Positions 27,791-36,061 of a stretch of 64,000 nt of DNA are shown in pieces (positions within the stretch are counted from its first letter, which is position 1; every line of letters starts with the position of its first letter). This stretch comes from Paenibacillus thalictri (GTDB taxonomy: Bacteria > Bacillota > Bacilli > Paenibacillales > NBRC-103111): the NCBI RefSeq assembly GCF_004307995.1, contig NZ_SIRE01000035.1:1-64000 (forward strand), written 5' to 3'. A program made the position numbers and the translations under genes. Below the pieces are notes generated by a model. The model was not told where the DNA came from and ran no database searches. It saw only the letters and a program-made list of their open reading frames with translations.

Positions 27791-27851
27791 TTCTTTTATC
27801 GTTATTTTGTCTGTTTGTATTATTTATCAGCACCTTTCCCGATATTAATTC

Positions 27852-27863
27852 GGAAACGTTTCC
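27852..27863. promoter_or_regulatory. Perfect LacI-type operator upstream of the regulator gene
   Basis: GGAAACGTTTCC is a perfect 12-bp palindrome with central CG, 62 nt upstream of the GTG of the LacI-type gene. It suggests autoregulation. CcpA can bind similar sites, so catabolite control is an alternative. Confidence 0.65.
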
Positions 27864-28309
27864 TATTCGCATTATAGGATTTAATTGGAGTTGTTGTCAA
27901 TACATGATCTCAAAAAAATGGAAATCTCTTGCCTTCAGAAAGTCGGTTCTCACGGAGCTCAATTCATTGTTCAGGAGATCGTGCCTACAAATTGACTCAA
28001 TATGTGATATTCCAGTTAGAAAACGGAGACCGCAAACCCGCGTGGTTCCGTTATTGTTGTTTCAGAATTCATTAGAATTTGATGACCGCGGCGAAAAAGT
28101 CCTATTTTGGGGCCTTTTTGCATAGATATACATGAAATTCAATCCATTGCTTCTTCTCAAGGATAGAGATTGAGTACCCGAGTAATGTTTTTCGTGAACA
28201 TGACAAATTTAAGAGTTATATGTCGATTTTGCTTGTCGTTGATCGGGTCAATCAATATTTTTATGTAAACTCATTTAAAGAGAAAACCCCCGAAGTTCCA
28301 CCAGATTTC

Positions 28310-28400
28310 TTAGCGTTTTAGCTAACGAAAGGATGACGAGTAAAATCGAGTAAGAGGGGCTGCTAGCCCCCATCTTCTCATATCACCGTACATCAGACTG
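28310..28400 (-). other. Possible 3-prime end of a group II intron
   Basis: Read on the minus strand, the sequence TGTACGGTGATATGAGAAG followed by GGGGGCTAGCAGCCCCTC and TTACTCGATTTTACTC resembles the domain V/VI end of bacterial group IIC introns. No reverse transcriptase gene is present. It would be a relic. The call rests on remembered sequence similarity only. Confidence 0.3.
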
Positions 28401-28494
28401 TCTAACAACTGATTTCTGAACACCCTTAAAAACATGAATTTATGCAATTTTACTCAAATTAACGTAGTGCACCATAAAAATTGAACAAGCTCGG

Positions 28495-28715
28495 TCTCAG
28501 AAAAGACGTATTAATCCCTCGTGCTTTCGAATCGTCTTAGTTTCTCCGTGTCCCGGGCTGGAGATGAACCGAAGAAGCGGGAGTACTCTCGATTAAACTG
28601 TGAAGGACTTTGATAGCCAACATGAAATGCGGCACTGGTTACTGAATAGCCCTCAAATGCAATGAGGTTTCTAGCCTCCAAAAGCCTTAATTGCTTTTGA
28701 AATTGGAGTTGTCAA
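28495..28715 (-). pseudogene. AraC-family regulator, C-terminal fragment
   Basis: The minus strand encodes QFQKQLRLLEARNLIAFEGY, then SVTSAAFHVGYQSPSQFNRE, then YSRFFGSSPARDTEKLR. This is the second helix-turn-helix of an AraC/XylS regulator with the conserved GYQSPSQFNREY-x-RFFG motif. The sensor domain and first DNA-binding helix are missing, and a TGA precedes the fragment. It is a truncated remnant. Confidence 0.75.
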
Positions 28716-28799
28716 AAAAAGTGCAGTTTGAAAACACCCTCATACAGAAATTCCGTTACTAAGCTGCTTGTGACAGCATTCTTTCGCGATAAATAGCCG

Positions 28800-28965
28800 A
28801 GGGCTAGCCCCCAGGATTAGAGGTGTAGATCACTTCAAACCTTCAGGTTCTCATCCCACACCATGCCACACTTGGTCGCGAGAACTACCCTGCTGCGGTC
28901 GCCCTTTAAGGCTTTGCCTATCACTTCTTCGGAATGCCCTTTTCCATATACCGGTTTATGGGGCA
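28800..28965 (-). pseudogene. Aldo/keto reductase fragment
   Basis: The minus-strand frame reads VYGKGHSEEVIGKALKGDRS followed by RVVLATKCGMVWDENLKV and a stop. This is the segment of an aldo/keto reductase just after the catalytic Tyr (GxGHSEE, then the Lys of ATKCG). Both ends of the enzyme are missing. It sits beside an AraC fragment, so both may come from one lost locus. Confidence 0.7.
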
Positions 28966-28971
28966 ATTAAT

Positions 28972-29025
28972 GAGATAATGTTCTTGTCACCCGACAATTG
29001 TATTTACATGGTTGGTTTTTACCAT
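28972..29025. repeat. Second copy of the IS-end repeat
   Basis: GAGATAATGTTCTTGTCA at 28972-28989, then CACCCGACAA and TTTACATGG, matches the repeat cluster at 16259-16463, including flanking sequence. It marks another dead copy of the same element. Confidence 0.55.
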
Positions 29026-29084
29026 CGCACAAATTCACATACATTTAATGACACAAAATTCCCTACATTCGAGATATCGCCGCG

Positions 29085-29265
29085 GTTGCGTTTTTCCAGG
29101 GGGGGTTGAAGTGAAAGTAACGCCCTGTTCGGCTGTTGTCCGCTGCCCAACCCTTTCCGTCAAGTGAGTCCTTTATGCCTTTTTTTCCTAACAGATTCAG
29201 ATATTCCGCATTGGTAAAGTGTGAACCTTGATTGCTGTTCATAAACTCCGATTTACAGCGACTGA
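29085..29265 (-). pseudogene. IS3-family transposase fragment
   Basis: The minus strand encodes MNSNQGSHFTNAEYLNLLGK followed by KGIKDSLDGKGWAADN. This corresponds to the second catalytic Asp region of IS3-family integrase-type transposases (SDQGSQFTS, then SMDGKGRALDN). The usual acidic residue has become Asn and later frames are broken, so it is inactive. Confidence 0.7.
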
Positions 29266-29580
29266 ATGCGCGCCCTTCTATCTCCTTTTTTCGGCAGTAA
29301 ATTTAGATTCTTGATCCATCTTTGTAATTCAGCCCATCTTGAAAAAAACATATTTGCCGAATTGTCAATAGTTTATACAATAATCAAACATTGACTTACA
29401 TCCAAGTCTATCATACTATTAAACAGTAATATTTACTATTAATGGTTATGAATGTCATCTTTTCAATATTATATTTCCAGTGGGTGTCAGCTCACATGGT
29501 CTAGACAGCACTATTTTTCATCAGAAAGAAGTATGAATACAATCGACAAATCTGAACTGCATAGCTTGGGAGGTTTATAT

Positions 29581-29709
29581 ATGGATAATTTAACCACTAT
29601 TAATTGTGAGAATTGTTCTTACTTTCATTCACATAGCGATAATGCTAAATATTCATTTAAATATCTAAATTGGATTATCCGGGAACGAGAACCCCCATTG
29701 CTTAATTGA
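29581..29709 (+). CDS. Small cysteine/histidine-containing protein, unknown
   Basis: A 42-residue frame starting at an ATG with GGGAGGTTTATAT directly upstream. This ribosome binding site is much better than that of the longer frame, which begins at 29452. The sequence contains Cys-x2-Cys followed by His-x-His (INCENCSYFHSHSD), a pattern that can bind a metal. No membrane segment or signal. It lies 97 nt upstream of the metallophore transport operon. It may be a real small protein, a leader peptide or the remnant of a larger gene. Confidence 0.35.
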   Translation: MDNLTTINCENCSYFHSHSDNAKYSFKYLNWIIREREPPLLN

Positions 29710-29775
29710 AGCAACTAGCAAAATAAAAATAGAGTAAATATGTAAGAACTCGGGTTCAGTTAAAACAAATATAAT

Positions 29776-29794
29776 ATGGAAATATCATTTCCAT
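29776..29794. promoter_or_regulatory. Candidate operator overlapping the cntA leader
   Basis: ATGGAAATATCATTTCCAT is an inverted repeat with 7-bp arms and a 5-nt centre, ending 2 nt before the GGAGGG ribosome binding site of cntA. Size and AT-rich form fit a metal-responsive repressor site, but it does not match the Fur or Zur consensus I know. Occupancy here would block transcription or translation of the operon. Confidence 0.45.
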
Positions 29795-29806
29795 GGAGGG
29801 TCCAAT

Positions 29807-31414
29807 ATGAAAAGAAAATTGGTTACATTGTCATCTGTGCTGCTTGCCGCCACTCTGCTGCTGGCAGGATGCGGCGAAAACAAAGAGAAAATCACGGGAG
29901 AATCGGGCAAAAGCACGGAACTGATTTATGCGACATCCAAAGATATCAATGACATGAATCCTCATTTGTATGCAGGATCCATACCGGCGCAAGGGATGGT
30001 GTATGAATCGCTCGTTGAAAATACGAAAGACGGCATCAAACCGTCGCTCGCCGAATCGTGGGACATCTCCCCTGACGGGAAAACTTATACGTTTCACCTA
30101 AGAAAAGGCGTAATGTTTCATGACGGAACGCCGTTTAATGCGGAAGCGGTGAAACAAAACATCGATGCGGTCCAAAGCAATCCAAGCAAACATTCCTGGA
30201 TCAAGCTTTCAACAAAGATCGTCAGCGTGAACGTAGTTGATGAATATACCGTTAAGATTGTGTTATCCGAAACGTATTACCCCACTTTGTTGGAATTGGC
30301 CATGACCAGACCTTACGCGTTCCTCTCGCCCAAAGATTTTGTCAACGGAGGCACAAAAGATGGCGTAAAAGGATACCACGGCACCGGCCCTTATAAACTC
30401 GCAGAGCATAAGACGGAGCAGTATGCCGCATTCGAGTCGAATGAAAGTTATTGGGGCGGCGCTCCCAAGGTAAAGAAAATTACAGCGAAAGTACTTCCCG
30501 CCGGAGAAACCACTTTTTTGGCGCTGCAAAAAGGAGAAGTCAATTTCATTTTTACGAATGATCGCGGCGCCGATAGTATCGATGTGCAAGCCATGAATCA
30601 ACTGGCTGCTAAAGGCGATTATCAAATCGTCCGAAGCGAACCGATGAATACGAAAATGCTTGTGGCCAATAGCAGCAAAGTGAACAGCCCTATTAAAGAA
30701 ACGGCAGTCCGTGAAGCGCTCTGGTATTCAATCGACCGGGAAACGATCAGCAAGCAAATTTATAGTGGCACGGAAACGGCTGCAAACACCTTATTTTCCC
30801 CAAACGTCAGCTATGCCGATGTGGAATTAAAGAAACGGGGCTACGACTTGGAGAAGGCGAAAGCTCTTCTGGAGAATGCAGGGTGGAATTCAGAAAGCGG
30901 CAGCGATATCAGAACAAAAGCTGGAAATAAATTAGCCATGAAACTATTCTACGATGCGAACTCTCCTTCGCAAAAAACGCAGGCCGAATTCATTCAAAAT
31001 ACGACGAAGAAGATTGGAATCGGGCTGGAATTAGTCGGTGAAGAATCGACATCTATTGCCAAAAGAAGAACGACGGGAGATTATGATCTGCTTTTCAACC
31101 AAACCTGGGGGCTCGCCTACGATCCGCAAAGCACGATTGCTGCCTTCACATCTGAATCTTCTTATTTGCACACGACCAAAGGGATCGCGAATTCAGCGGA
31201 TTTATATAAAAAAATTGAAGCTGTCACAGTATCAACCGATGAAAAAACACGAAAATCGTTATATGCAGATATTTTAAGAATCGTTCACGATGAAGCCTTA
31301 TTTATCCCTCTTACGAACGGCAGCGTCACCGTTGTCGCGCCAAAGACACTACAGGGCATATCATTTAAGCAAACACAATATGAGCTGCCGTTTGAGCAAA
31401 TGCACTTCAGATGA
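29807..31414 (+). CDS. cntA: Metallophore-type metal ABC transporter, solute-binding lipoprotein CntA
   Basis: A 535-residue lipoprotein with lipobox LLAGC (Cys22), of the nickel/peptide/opine-binding family 5. Matches to the remembered S. aureus CntA run along the whole length: INDMNPHLYAGS, GKTYTFHLRKGVMFHDGTPF, RPYAFLSPKDF, PAGETTFLALQKGEVNF, MNTKMLVANS, DYDLLFNQTWGLAYDPQSTIAAF and YELPFEQMHF. CntA binds nickel, cobalt, zinc or copper in complex with a staphylopine-type metallophore and passes it to CntBCDF. It opens a six-gene plus-strand operon with a GGAGGGTCCAAT ribosome site. The ligand in this organism is inferred. Confidence 0.85.
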   Translation: MKRKLVTLSSVLLAATLLLAGCGENKEKITGESGKSTELIYATSKDINDMNPHLYAGSIPAQGMVYESLVENTKDGIKPSLAESWDISPDGKTYTFHLRKGVMFHDGTPFNAEAVKQNIDAVQSNPSKHSWIKLSTKIVSVNVVDEYTVKIVLSETYYPTLLELAMTRPYAFLSPKDFVNGGTKDGVKGYHGTGPYKLAEHKTEQYAAFESNESYWGGAPKVKKITAKVLPAGETTFLALQKGEVNFIFTNDRGADSIDVQAMNQLAAKGDYQIVRSEPMNTKMLVANSSKVNSPIKETAVREALWYSIDRETISKQIYSGTETAANTLFSPNVSYADVELKKRGYDLEKAKALLENAGWNSESGSDIRTKAGNKLAMKLFYDANSPSQKTQAEFIQNTTKKIGIGLELVGEESTSIAKRRTTGDYDLLFNQTWGLAYDPQSTIAAFTSESSYLHTTKGIANSADLYKKIEAVTVSTDEKTRKSLYADILRIVHDEALFIPLTNGSVTVVAPKTLQGISFKQTQYELPFEQMHFR

Positions 31415-31462
31415 AAAAAAGGTGTCTTCTCCCCTTTTCTTTGTTTGGAAAGGAAGGCTGCG

Positions 31463-32395
31463 ATGGGCCGTTACATTATTAACCGATTATTGATCTCAAT
31501 ACCGCTGCTTGTGACAATTTCGTTTATGACGTTTATCTTAAACCGCCTGTCTCCCCTGGATCCAGCCGAAGCCGTGCTGCATGCGCAAGGCGTACCGAAT
31601 ATCACGAATGATTTGATCGCCGAGACGAGAGCAGCGCTCGGAATGGATCAGCCCTTATTGCCGAGATATGTGAAATGGCTTATTTCCTGCTTGCAGCTCG
31701 ATTTCGGGAACTCTTACGTGACGGGAAAACCGGTATGGACTTTGCTTGGCCCGGCATTTGTCAATACGCTAACATTGACGCTTGTTTCCGTTACAGCCAT
31801 AGTTGTGTTATCTATTGCGCTCGGCATCTTATGTGCTATAAATGAAGGGAAAATACTGGACAAATCCGTTCGCGGGCTCGCCTTTTTTCTGACCTCCATG
31901 CCTGCCTACTGGCTTGCAGCACTTATGGTCTGGTATTTTTCCGTAAAATTGGACTTGCTGCCGACTAGCGGGATGGACAACTACCGAAGCTACATTTTAT
32001 CGGTTGCCGTCATCACCGTCAGCTTTGCCGGCGTCTACTTCAGAATGATCAGAAGCTCGATGCTTAGCAATTTAAATGAAGATTACGTGCTGTACGGCAG
32101 AGCATGCGGTTTGCCGGAACGTACAATTATACTCCATATGCTGCGAAACTCCTTGCAGGTAGCTGTTTCCGTATTTGGTATGGCGATTCCGATTATTTTA
32201 GGAAGCACGGTTGTCGTGGAGAACTTGTTTGCTTGGCCAGGCTTAGGGACGCTCAGCGTAAGAGCCATTTTAAGCCGGGATTTCCCGATCATTCAAGCGT
32301 ATGTTCTGGTGCTCGCGGTTGCTTTTGTTTTGTTTAATTCCGTTGCCGATATTGTAAATGCCGCTTTGAATCCCAAGTTAAGGAGAGATCTCTAG
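31463..32395 (+). CDS. cntB: Metallophore-type metal ABC transporter permease CntB
   Basis: A 310-residue NikB/DppB-type permease from ATG 31463 (GGAAAGGA upstream; a TTG at 31445 is less likely). It has a membrane segment at the N-terminus (INRLLISIPLLVTISFMTFIL), the ABC-permease loop EDYVLYGRACGLPERTIILHMLRNSLQ and a C-terminal segment GSTVVVENLFAWPGLGTLSVRAI. It forms one half of the membrane channel with CntC. Confidence 0.85.
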   Translation: MGRYIINRLLISIPLLVTISFMTFILNRLSPLDPAEAVLHAQGVPNITNDLIAETRAALGMDQPLLPRYVKWLISCLQLDFGNSYVTGKPVWTLLGPAFVNTLTLTLVSVTAIVVLSIALGILCAINEGKILDKSVRGLAFFLTSMPAYWLAALMVWYFSVKLDLLPTSGMDNYRSYILSVAVITVSFAGVYFRMIRSSMLSNLNEDYVLYGRACGLPERTIILHMLRNSLQVAVSVFGMAIPIILGSTVVVENLFAWPGLGTLSVRAILSRDFPIIQAYVLVLAVAFVLFNSVADIVNAALNPKLRRDL

Positions 32396-32396
32396 A

Positions 32397-33287
32397 ATGA
32401 AGCTGCTTGGTCAAATATGCAAAGACAAGCTGGCTGCCCTGTGCCTGATCTTCATCACAGCCATCCTTATTGCAGGCATTCTGGCTCCTCTACTCGCTCC
32501 GCACGACCCGGATGAAGTCCACATGAATCTTCGCTATGCGGCTTCCTCATGGGAATATTGGCTGGGCAACGATCATCTCGGTAGATGCGTTTTATCCCGA
32601 ATCATATACGGCATTCGTCCCAGCGTGCTTTGGGTTTTGGCCGCGTTATCGATTTCGGTGGGATTGGGCGCTGTTATCGGTTTTATTGCGGGTTACTTCA
32701 AAGGGAAAACGGATGCCGTCTTGATGCGCATTTGCGATGTCATGCTTTCTTTTCCGGGCTACGTGATGACCTTGGCCGTGATCGGGATTCTGGGCGTAGG
32801 CCTCGACAATATTTTAATCGCGTTTGTATTAATGAAGTGGGCTTGGTTTGCCCGCATTATCCGGACGTCTGTCATGCAATTTGCGGATGCGGATTACGTA
32901 AGGTTCTCCAAAACACTCGGTATAGGCAACATCCGCATTATGGCGAATCATATCATACCCGTCTCGCTTCCTGACATCGCTGTCATTTCAAGCAGCTCAT
33001 TTGGCTCCATGATCTTGCAAATATCAGGTTTTTCTTTCCTTGGCTTGGGTATTCAAGCTCCGAATGCGGAATGGGGCATGATGCTAAACGAGGCAAGGAG
33101 CGTTATGTTCTCAAAGCCGGAGTTGATGCTGGCGCCCGGACTAGCGATCATACTGGTCGTATCGGCCGTCAACTTTTTATCCGATGCGCTTCAGATTGCT
33201 TTGGACCCGAAACTGATGAGCTCAAGGTATAAGCAAAAACAAAGCTTTGTCGAAGCTGTAAAGCTTCATGGGAAAGAGGTGGCCTGA
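32397..33287 (+). CDS. cntC: Metallophore-type metal ABC transporter permease CntC
   Basis: A 296-residue NikC/DppC-type permease starting one base after the cntB stop, with AAGGAG 10 nt upstream of ATG. Features are the N-terminal APLLAPHDPDEVHMNLRY stretch, the WLGNDHLGRCVLSRIIYGIR motif, the EAA-like loop DYVRFSKTLGIGNIRIMANHIIP and the end FLSDALQIALDPKLM. Pairs with CntB. Confidence 0.85.
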   Translation: MKLLGQICKDKLAALCLIFITAILIAGILAPLLAPHDPDEVHMNLRYAASSWEYWLGNDHLGRCVLSRIIYGIRPSVLWVLAALSISVGLGAVIGFIAGYFKGKTDAVLMRICDVMLSFPGYVMTLAVIGILGVGLDNILIAFVLMKWAWFARIIRTSVMQFADADYVRFSKTLGIGNIRIMANHIIPVSLPDIAVISSSSFGSMILQISGFSFLGLGIQAPNAEWGMMLNEARSVMFSKPELMLAPGLAIILVVSAVNFLSDALQIALDPKLMSSRYKQKQSFVEAVKLHGKEVA

Positions 33288-33292
33288 TTTCC

Positions 33293-34114
33293 GTGAATAC
33301 CCTTACCGTTTCCAATTTGAAAGTATGGGACAGTCGTACCGGCAATGTGATGATTTCGAATAGCTCGTTTGAGGTCAAGCAAGGAAGTTGTCTGGCCATT
33401 GTGGGTGAAAGCGGGAGCGGAAAATCGCTGACTTGCAGATCCATCATGCGATTAAATAAAGCCGGGGTCCGCCAGTCCGGCGATATCCTGCTTGGCGAAG
33501 TCAACCTGTCAACGCTTTCCGCAAATGAAATGCGGAAAAAAAGAGGGAAGAAGCTCTGCATGATTGTGCAGAACGGCATGCGCGCCTTTGATCCTTCTTG
33601 TGCAGTCGGGGTTCACTTACAAGAAACGCTTGCCTGGCATTTCGGCTGGAGCCGGGATGAGATTACAGCCCGGATGAGAAAGGCCATGGAAAGCGTGTTG
33701 CTGAAGGAACCGGCCGCCATTATGAACAGTTATCCGCACCAATTGTCCGGCGGCATGCTGCAGCGGGTGATGATCGCGCTGGCCCTCGTGCTGGAACCCG
33801 ATATCGTGATTGCGGACGAGCCGACAACGGCACTTGACACGATTTCGCAATTTGAGGTTGTGGAGCAATTTAATCAATTAAGGGGAAAAATCAGCTGCTC
33901 CATGATCTTTGTGTCTCATGATCTGGGCATTGTCAAACGAATCGCGGACGAGGTTCTGGTCATGAAAGACGGAAATGTCGTGGAACACGGGACAACCCAA
34001 GACATCTTCTCCGCAGCCCGGCATGCCTATACCCGTTACTTGGTTTCTTCCAAGCGGGCACTGACGGAACATTTCATGAAGATCATGGGAGGCGAGCGCG
34101 ATGTTTACCATTGA
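33293..34114 (+). CDS. cntD: Metallophore-type metal ABC transporter ATPase CntD
   Basis: A 273-residue ATPase starting at a GTG. Walker A is VGESGSGKSLTCR, the Q-loop is CMIVQNGMRAFDPSC, the signature is LSGGMLQRVMIALAL and Walker B is IVIADEPTTALD, followed by the switch His in FVSHDLGI. It belongs to the NikD/OppD type and lacks the long C-terminal oligopeptide extension. It overlaps cntF by 14 nt, implying coupled synthesis of the two nucleotide-binding subunits. Confidence 0.85.
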   Translation: MNTLTVSNLKVWDSRTGNVMISNSSFEVKQGSCLAIVGESGSGKSLTCRSIMRLNKAGVRQSGDILLGEVNLSTLSANEMRKKRGKKLCMIVQNGMRAFDPSCAVGVHLQETLAWHFGWSRDEITARMRKAMESVLLKEPAAIMNSYPHQLSGGMLQRVMIALALVLEPDIVIADEPTTALDTISQFEVVEQFNQLRGKISCSMIFVSHDLGIVKRIADEVLVMKDGNVVEHGTTQDIFSAARHAYTRYLVSSKRALTEHFMKIMGGERDVYH

Positions 34115-34841
34115 TCATATCAGCAAGTCTTATCCAAAGGGCGGCTTGTTTTCCAAAGAACGAAAGCGAGTGCTTACCGATATTAGTTTCGATTGGGGCC
34201 CGGGCGAGTGTCTGGGCATTATCGGAGAAAGCGGAAGCGGAAAGTCAACATTGGGACGATTGCTGCTCGGCATTGAGAAACCGGATCACGGCAGCATTAT
34301 TTGGGAAGGAAAGCGAATTGACCATCGCAGAACGCGATTCGGCAATATAAGCGCCGTATTTCAGGATTATACCTCCTCTATCAATCCATTTTATACGGTG
34401 GAAAAAGCATTACTTGAGCCTTTAAAGCTGCAAAATAACAATCGAGACTCATATGGAAAGTTAGATCGGTTGTTGACTCAGGTCGGATTGGACGCCTCCT
34501 ACCGCCAAAAATTCCCTCATGAGTTATCCGGTGGTGAAGCCCAGCGGGTGTGTATTGCCAGAGCCATTTCAACGGAACCGAGATGCCTTTTGTTGGATGA
34601 AGCGGTCAGTTCCCTGGACGGATCGGTTCAAATGCAGATTCTTGACCTGCTGAAACAATTAAGAACGATATACAACATGGGTTATATTTTCATCACCCAC
34701 GATATTCAGGCAGCAGCTTATCTATGTGACAGAGTGATGATGATGAGAAACGGCCAAATCGAGGAAATCGTTCAAATCGAACAGTTGAAGGATGTACAGT
34801 CGCCATATGCGAGAAAATTGCTGCAAATGATCATTACATAA
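34101..34841 (+). CDS. cntF: Metallophore-type metal ABC transporter ATPase CntF
   Basis: A 246-residue ATPase of the NikE/OppF type. Walker A is IGESGSGKSTLGR, the Q-loop is AVFQDYTSSINPF, the signature is LSGGEAQRVCIARAI and Walker B is CLLLDEAVSSLDG, then FITHDIQ. Walker B carries Glu-Ala where most relatives have Glu-Pro. It works with CntD to power uptake. Confidence 0.84.
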   Translation: MFTIDHISKSYPKGGLFSKERKRVLTDISFDWGPGECLGIIGESGSGKSTLGRLLLGIEKPDHGSIIWEGKRIDHRRTRFGNISAVFQDYTSSINPFYTVEKALLEPLKLQNNNRDSYGKLDRLLTQVGLDASYRQKFPHELSGGEAQRVCIARAISTEPRCLLLDEAVSSLDGSVQMQILDLLKQLRTIYNMGYIFITHDIQAAAYLCDRVMMMRNGQIEEIVQIEQLKDVQSPYARKLLQMIIT

Positions 34842-34864
34842 AAAAAACAGCGGAAGGAGCAGGC

Positions 34865-36037
34865 TTGTTGAAAGGTGCGTTGTCTTTGCCTTTTTTGAGG
34901 TTATATGGTTTGACGCTTTTATATTTTAGCGCCAATGCGATCTTGAACGTTTTCATTCCTTTGAAGGGTGAGTCACTGGGCGCCGCCAATACGACCATCG
35001 GCATCATTATGGGAGCGTATTTGTTTACGACGATGCTTTTCCGGCCGTGGGCTGGCCTTCTTATTCAGAAATACGGCCCCATTCCCGTTCTGCGGGCCAT
35101 TCTTGTCATGAATGGACTGGCGCTTTCGACTTATACGTTTACCGGCCTGGAAGGCTATTTTGTTGCCCGTATGATGCAAGGCGTGTGTACCGCTTTTTTC
35201 TCCATGGCTTTACAACTCGGCCTTATTGACGCGTTACCCGATAAAGAACGTTCGCAGGGCATATCGATGTATTCCCTTTGCGCTGCCATACCGGGCATTA
35301 TCGGTCCCCTGCTCGCTCTTGGCATGTGGCAGACCGGTGAGACATACGTATTTACAGCCGCGATGATCACGATTGCTCTCCTTACGTGCGGCGTGGGCTT
35401 TAGCGCCAAAATGGACCGGAATGCAAGTAAACCGACCGGCGGCTCAATAAAACAAGGCGCTGCGATGCTGCAATCTTTCGGACAACTCGTGAAAAATCCG
35501 TATTTATTCAAATGCAGCATGCTGATGCTGATTGCATCCCTTGTATTTGGCTCTGTAACCACCTTTATCCCGTTATATGCGGCACAGATTCAAAACGGCA
35601 ATGCGGCGATTTACCTCATGCTTCAGGCTGGAATCGTAGTTGCTGCACGTTTTGTCTTAAGAAAGAAAATTCCTTCTGACGGAAAGTGGCATTCGGCTTT
35701 TGTTACGACAATAATGCTTCTTCTTGCTATAGCAGCGCAATCTGTAAGTTTTTCGATCACGGGCGGAGTCGTGTTTTTCTATGCTGGCGCTGTTCTGATG
35801 GGTGTTGCGCAAGCACTTCTCTACCCTACGTTGACAACCTATTTAACTTTTGTGCTGCCCCAGGAAAGCCGAAACGTGCTGGTCGGCTTGTTCATTGCCA
35901 TGGCAGACCTTGGTGTCTCGCTTGGCGGTGTCATTATGGGCCCGGTTGCGGACCTGTATTCTTATTCTTTTATGTACACGCTGTGTGCGATCTTAAGTGC
36001 GCTGATGCTCTTTTTTGCTTATGAACGGCGCCAATAG
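34865..36037 (+). CDS. cntE: Metallophore exporter CntE, MFS family
   Basis: A 390-residue major facilitator protein with 12 predicted membrane segments, starting at TTG 34865 after GGAAGGAG. It is strikingly like the staphylopine exporter CntE as I remember it: LTLLYFSANAILNVFIPLKG, GAYLFTTMLFRPWAG, FTGLEGYFVARMMQGVCTAF, SMALQLGLIDALPDKERSQG, YPTLTTYLTFVLPQESRNVL and ADLGVSLGGVIMGPVADL. It would export the free metallophore, which CntABCDF then recovers loaded with metal. No cntK, cntL or cntM gene (racemase, nicotianamine-like synthase, opine dehydrogenase) is near, so the metallophore source is not in this window. Confidence 0.85.
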   Translation: MLKGALSLPFLRLYGLTLLYFSANAILNVFIPLKGESLGAANTTIGIIMGAYLFTTMLFRPWAGLLIQKYGPIPVLRAILVMNGLALSTYTFTGLEGYFVARMMQGVCTAFFSMALQLGLIDALPDKERSQGISMYSLCAAIPGIIGPLLALGMWQTGETYVFTAAMITIALLTCGVGFSAKMDRNASKPTGGSIKQGAAMLQSFGQLVKNPYLFKCSMLMLIASLVFGSVTTFIPLYAAQIQNGNAAIYLMLQAGIVVAARFVLRKKIPSDGKWHSAFVTTIMLLLAIAAQSVSFSITGGVVFFYAGAVLMGVAQALLYPTLTTYLTFVLPQESRNVLVGLFIAMADLGVSLGGVIMGPVADLYSYSFMYTLCAILSALMLFFAYERRQ

Positions 36038-36061
36038 TTTTTCTATCCAATAAATCATCCC

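Noticed and set aside
27904..28125. 73-codon frame upstream of the remnants
   Set aside because: Begins with no ribosome binding site and reads as random sequence; region is decayed.
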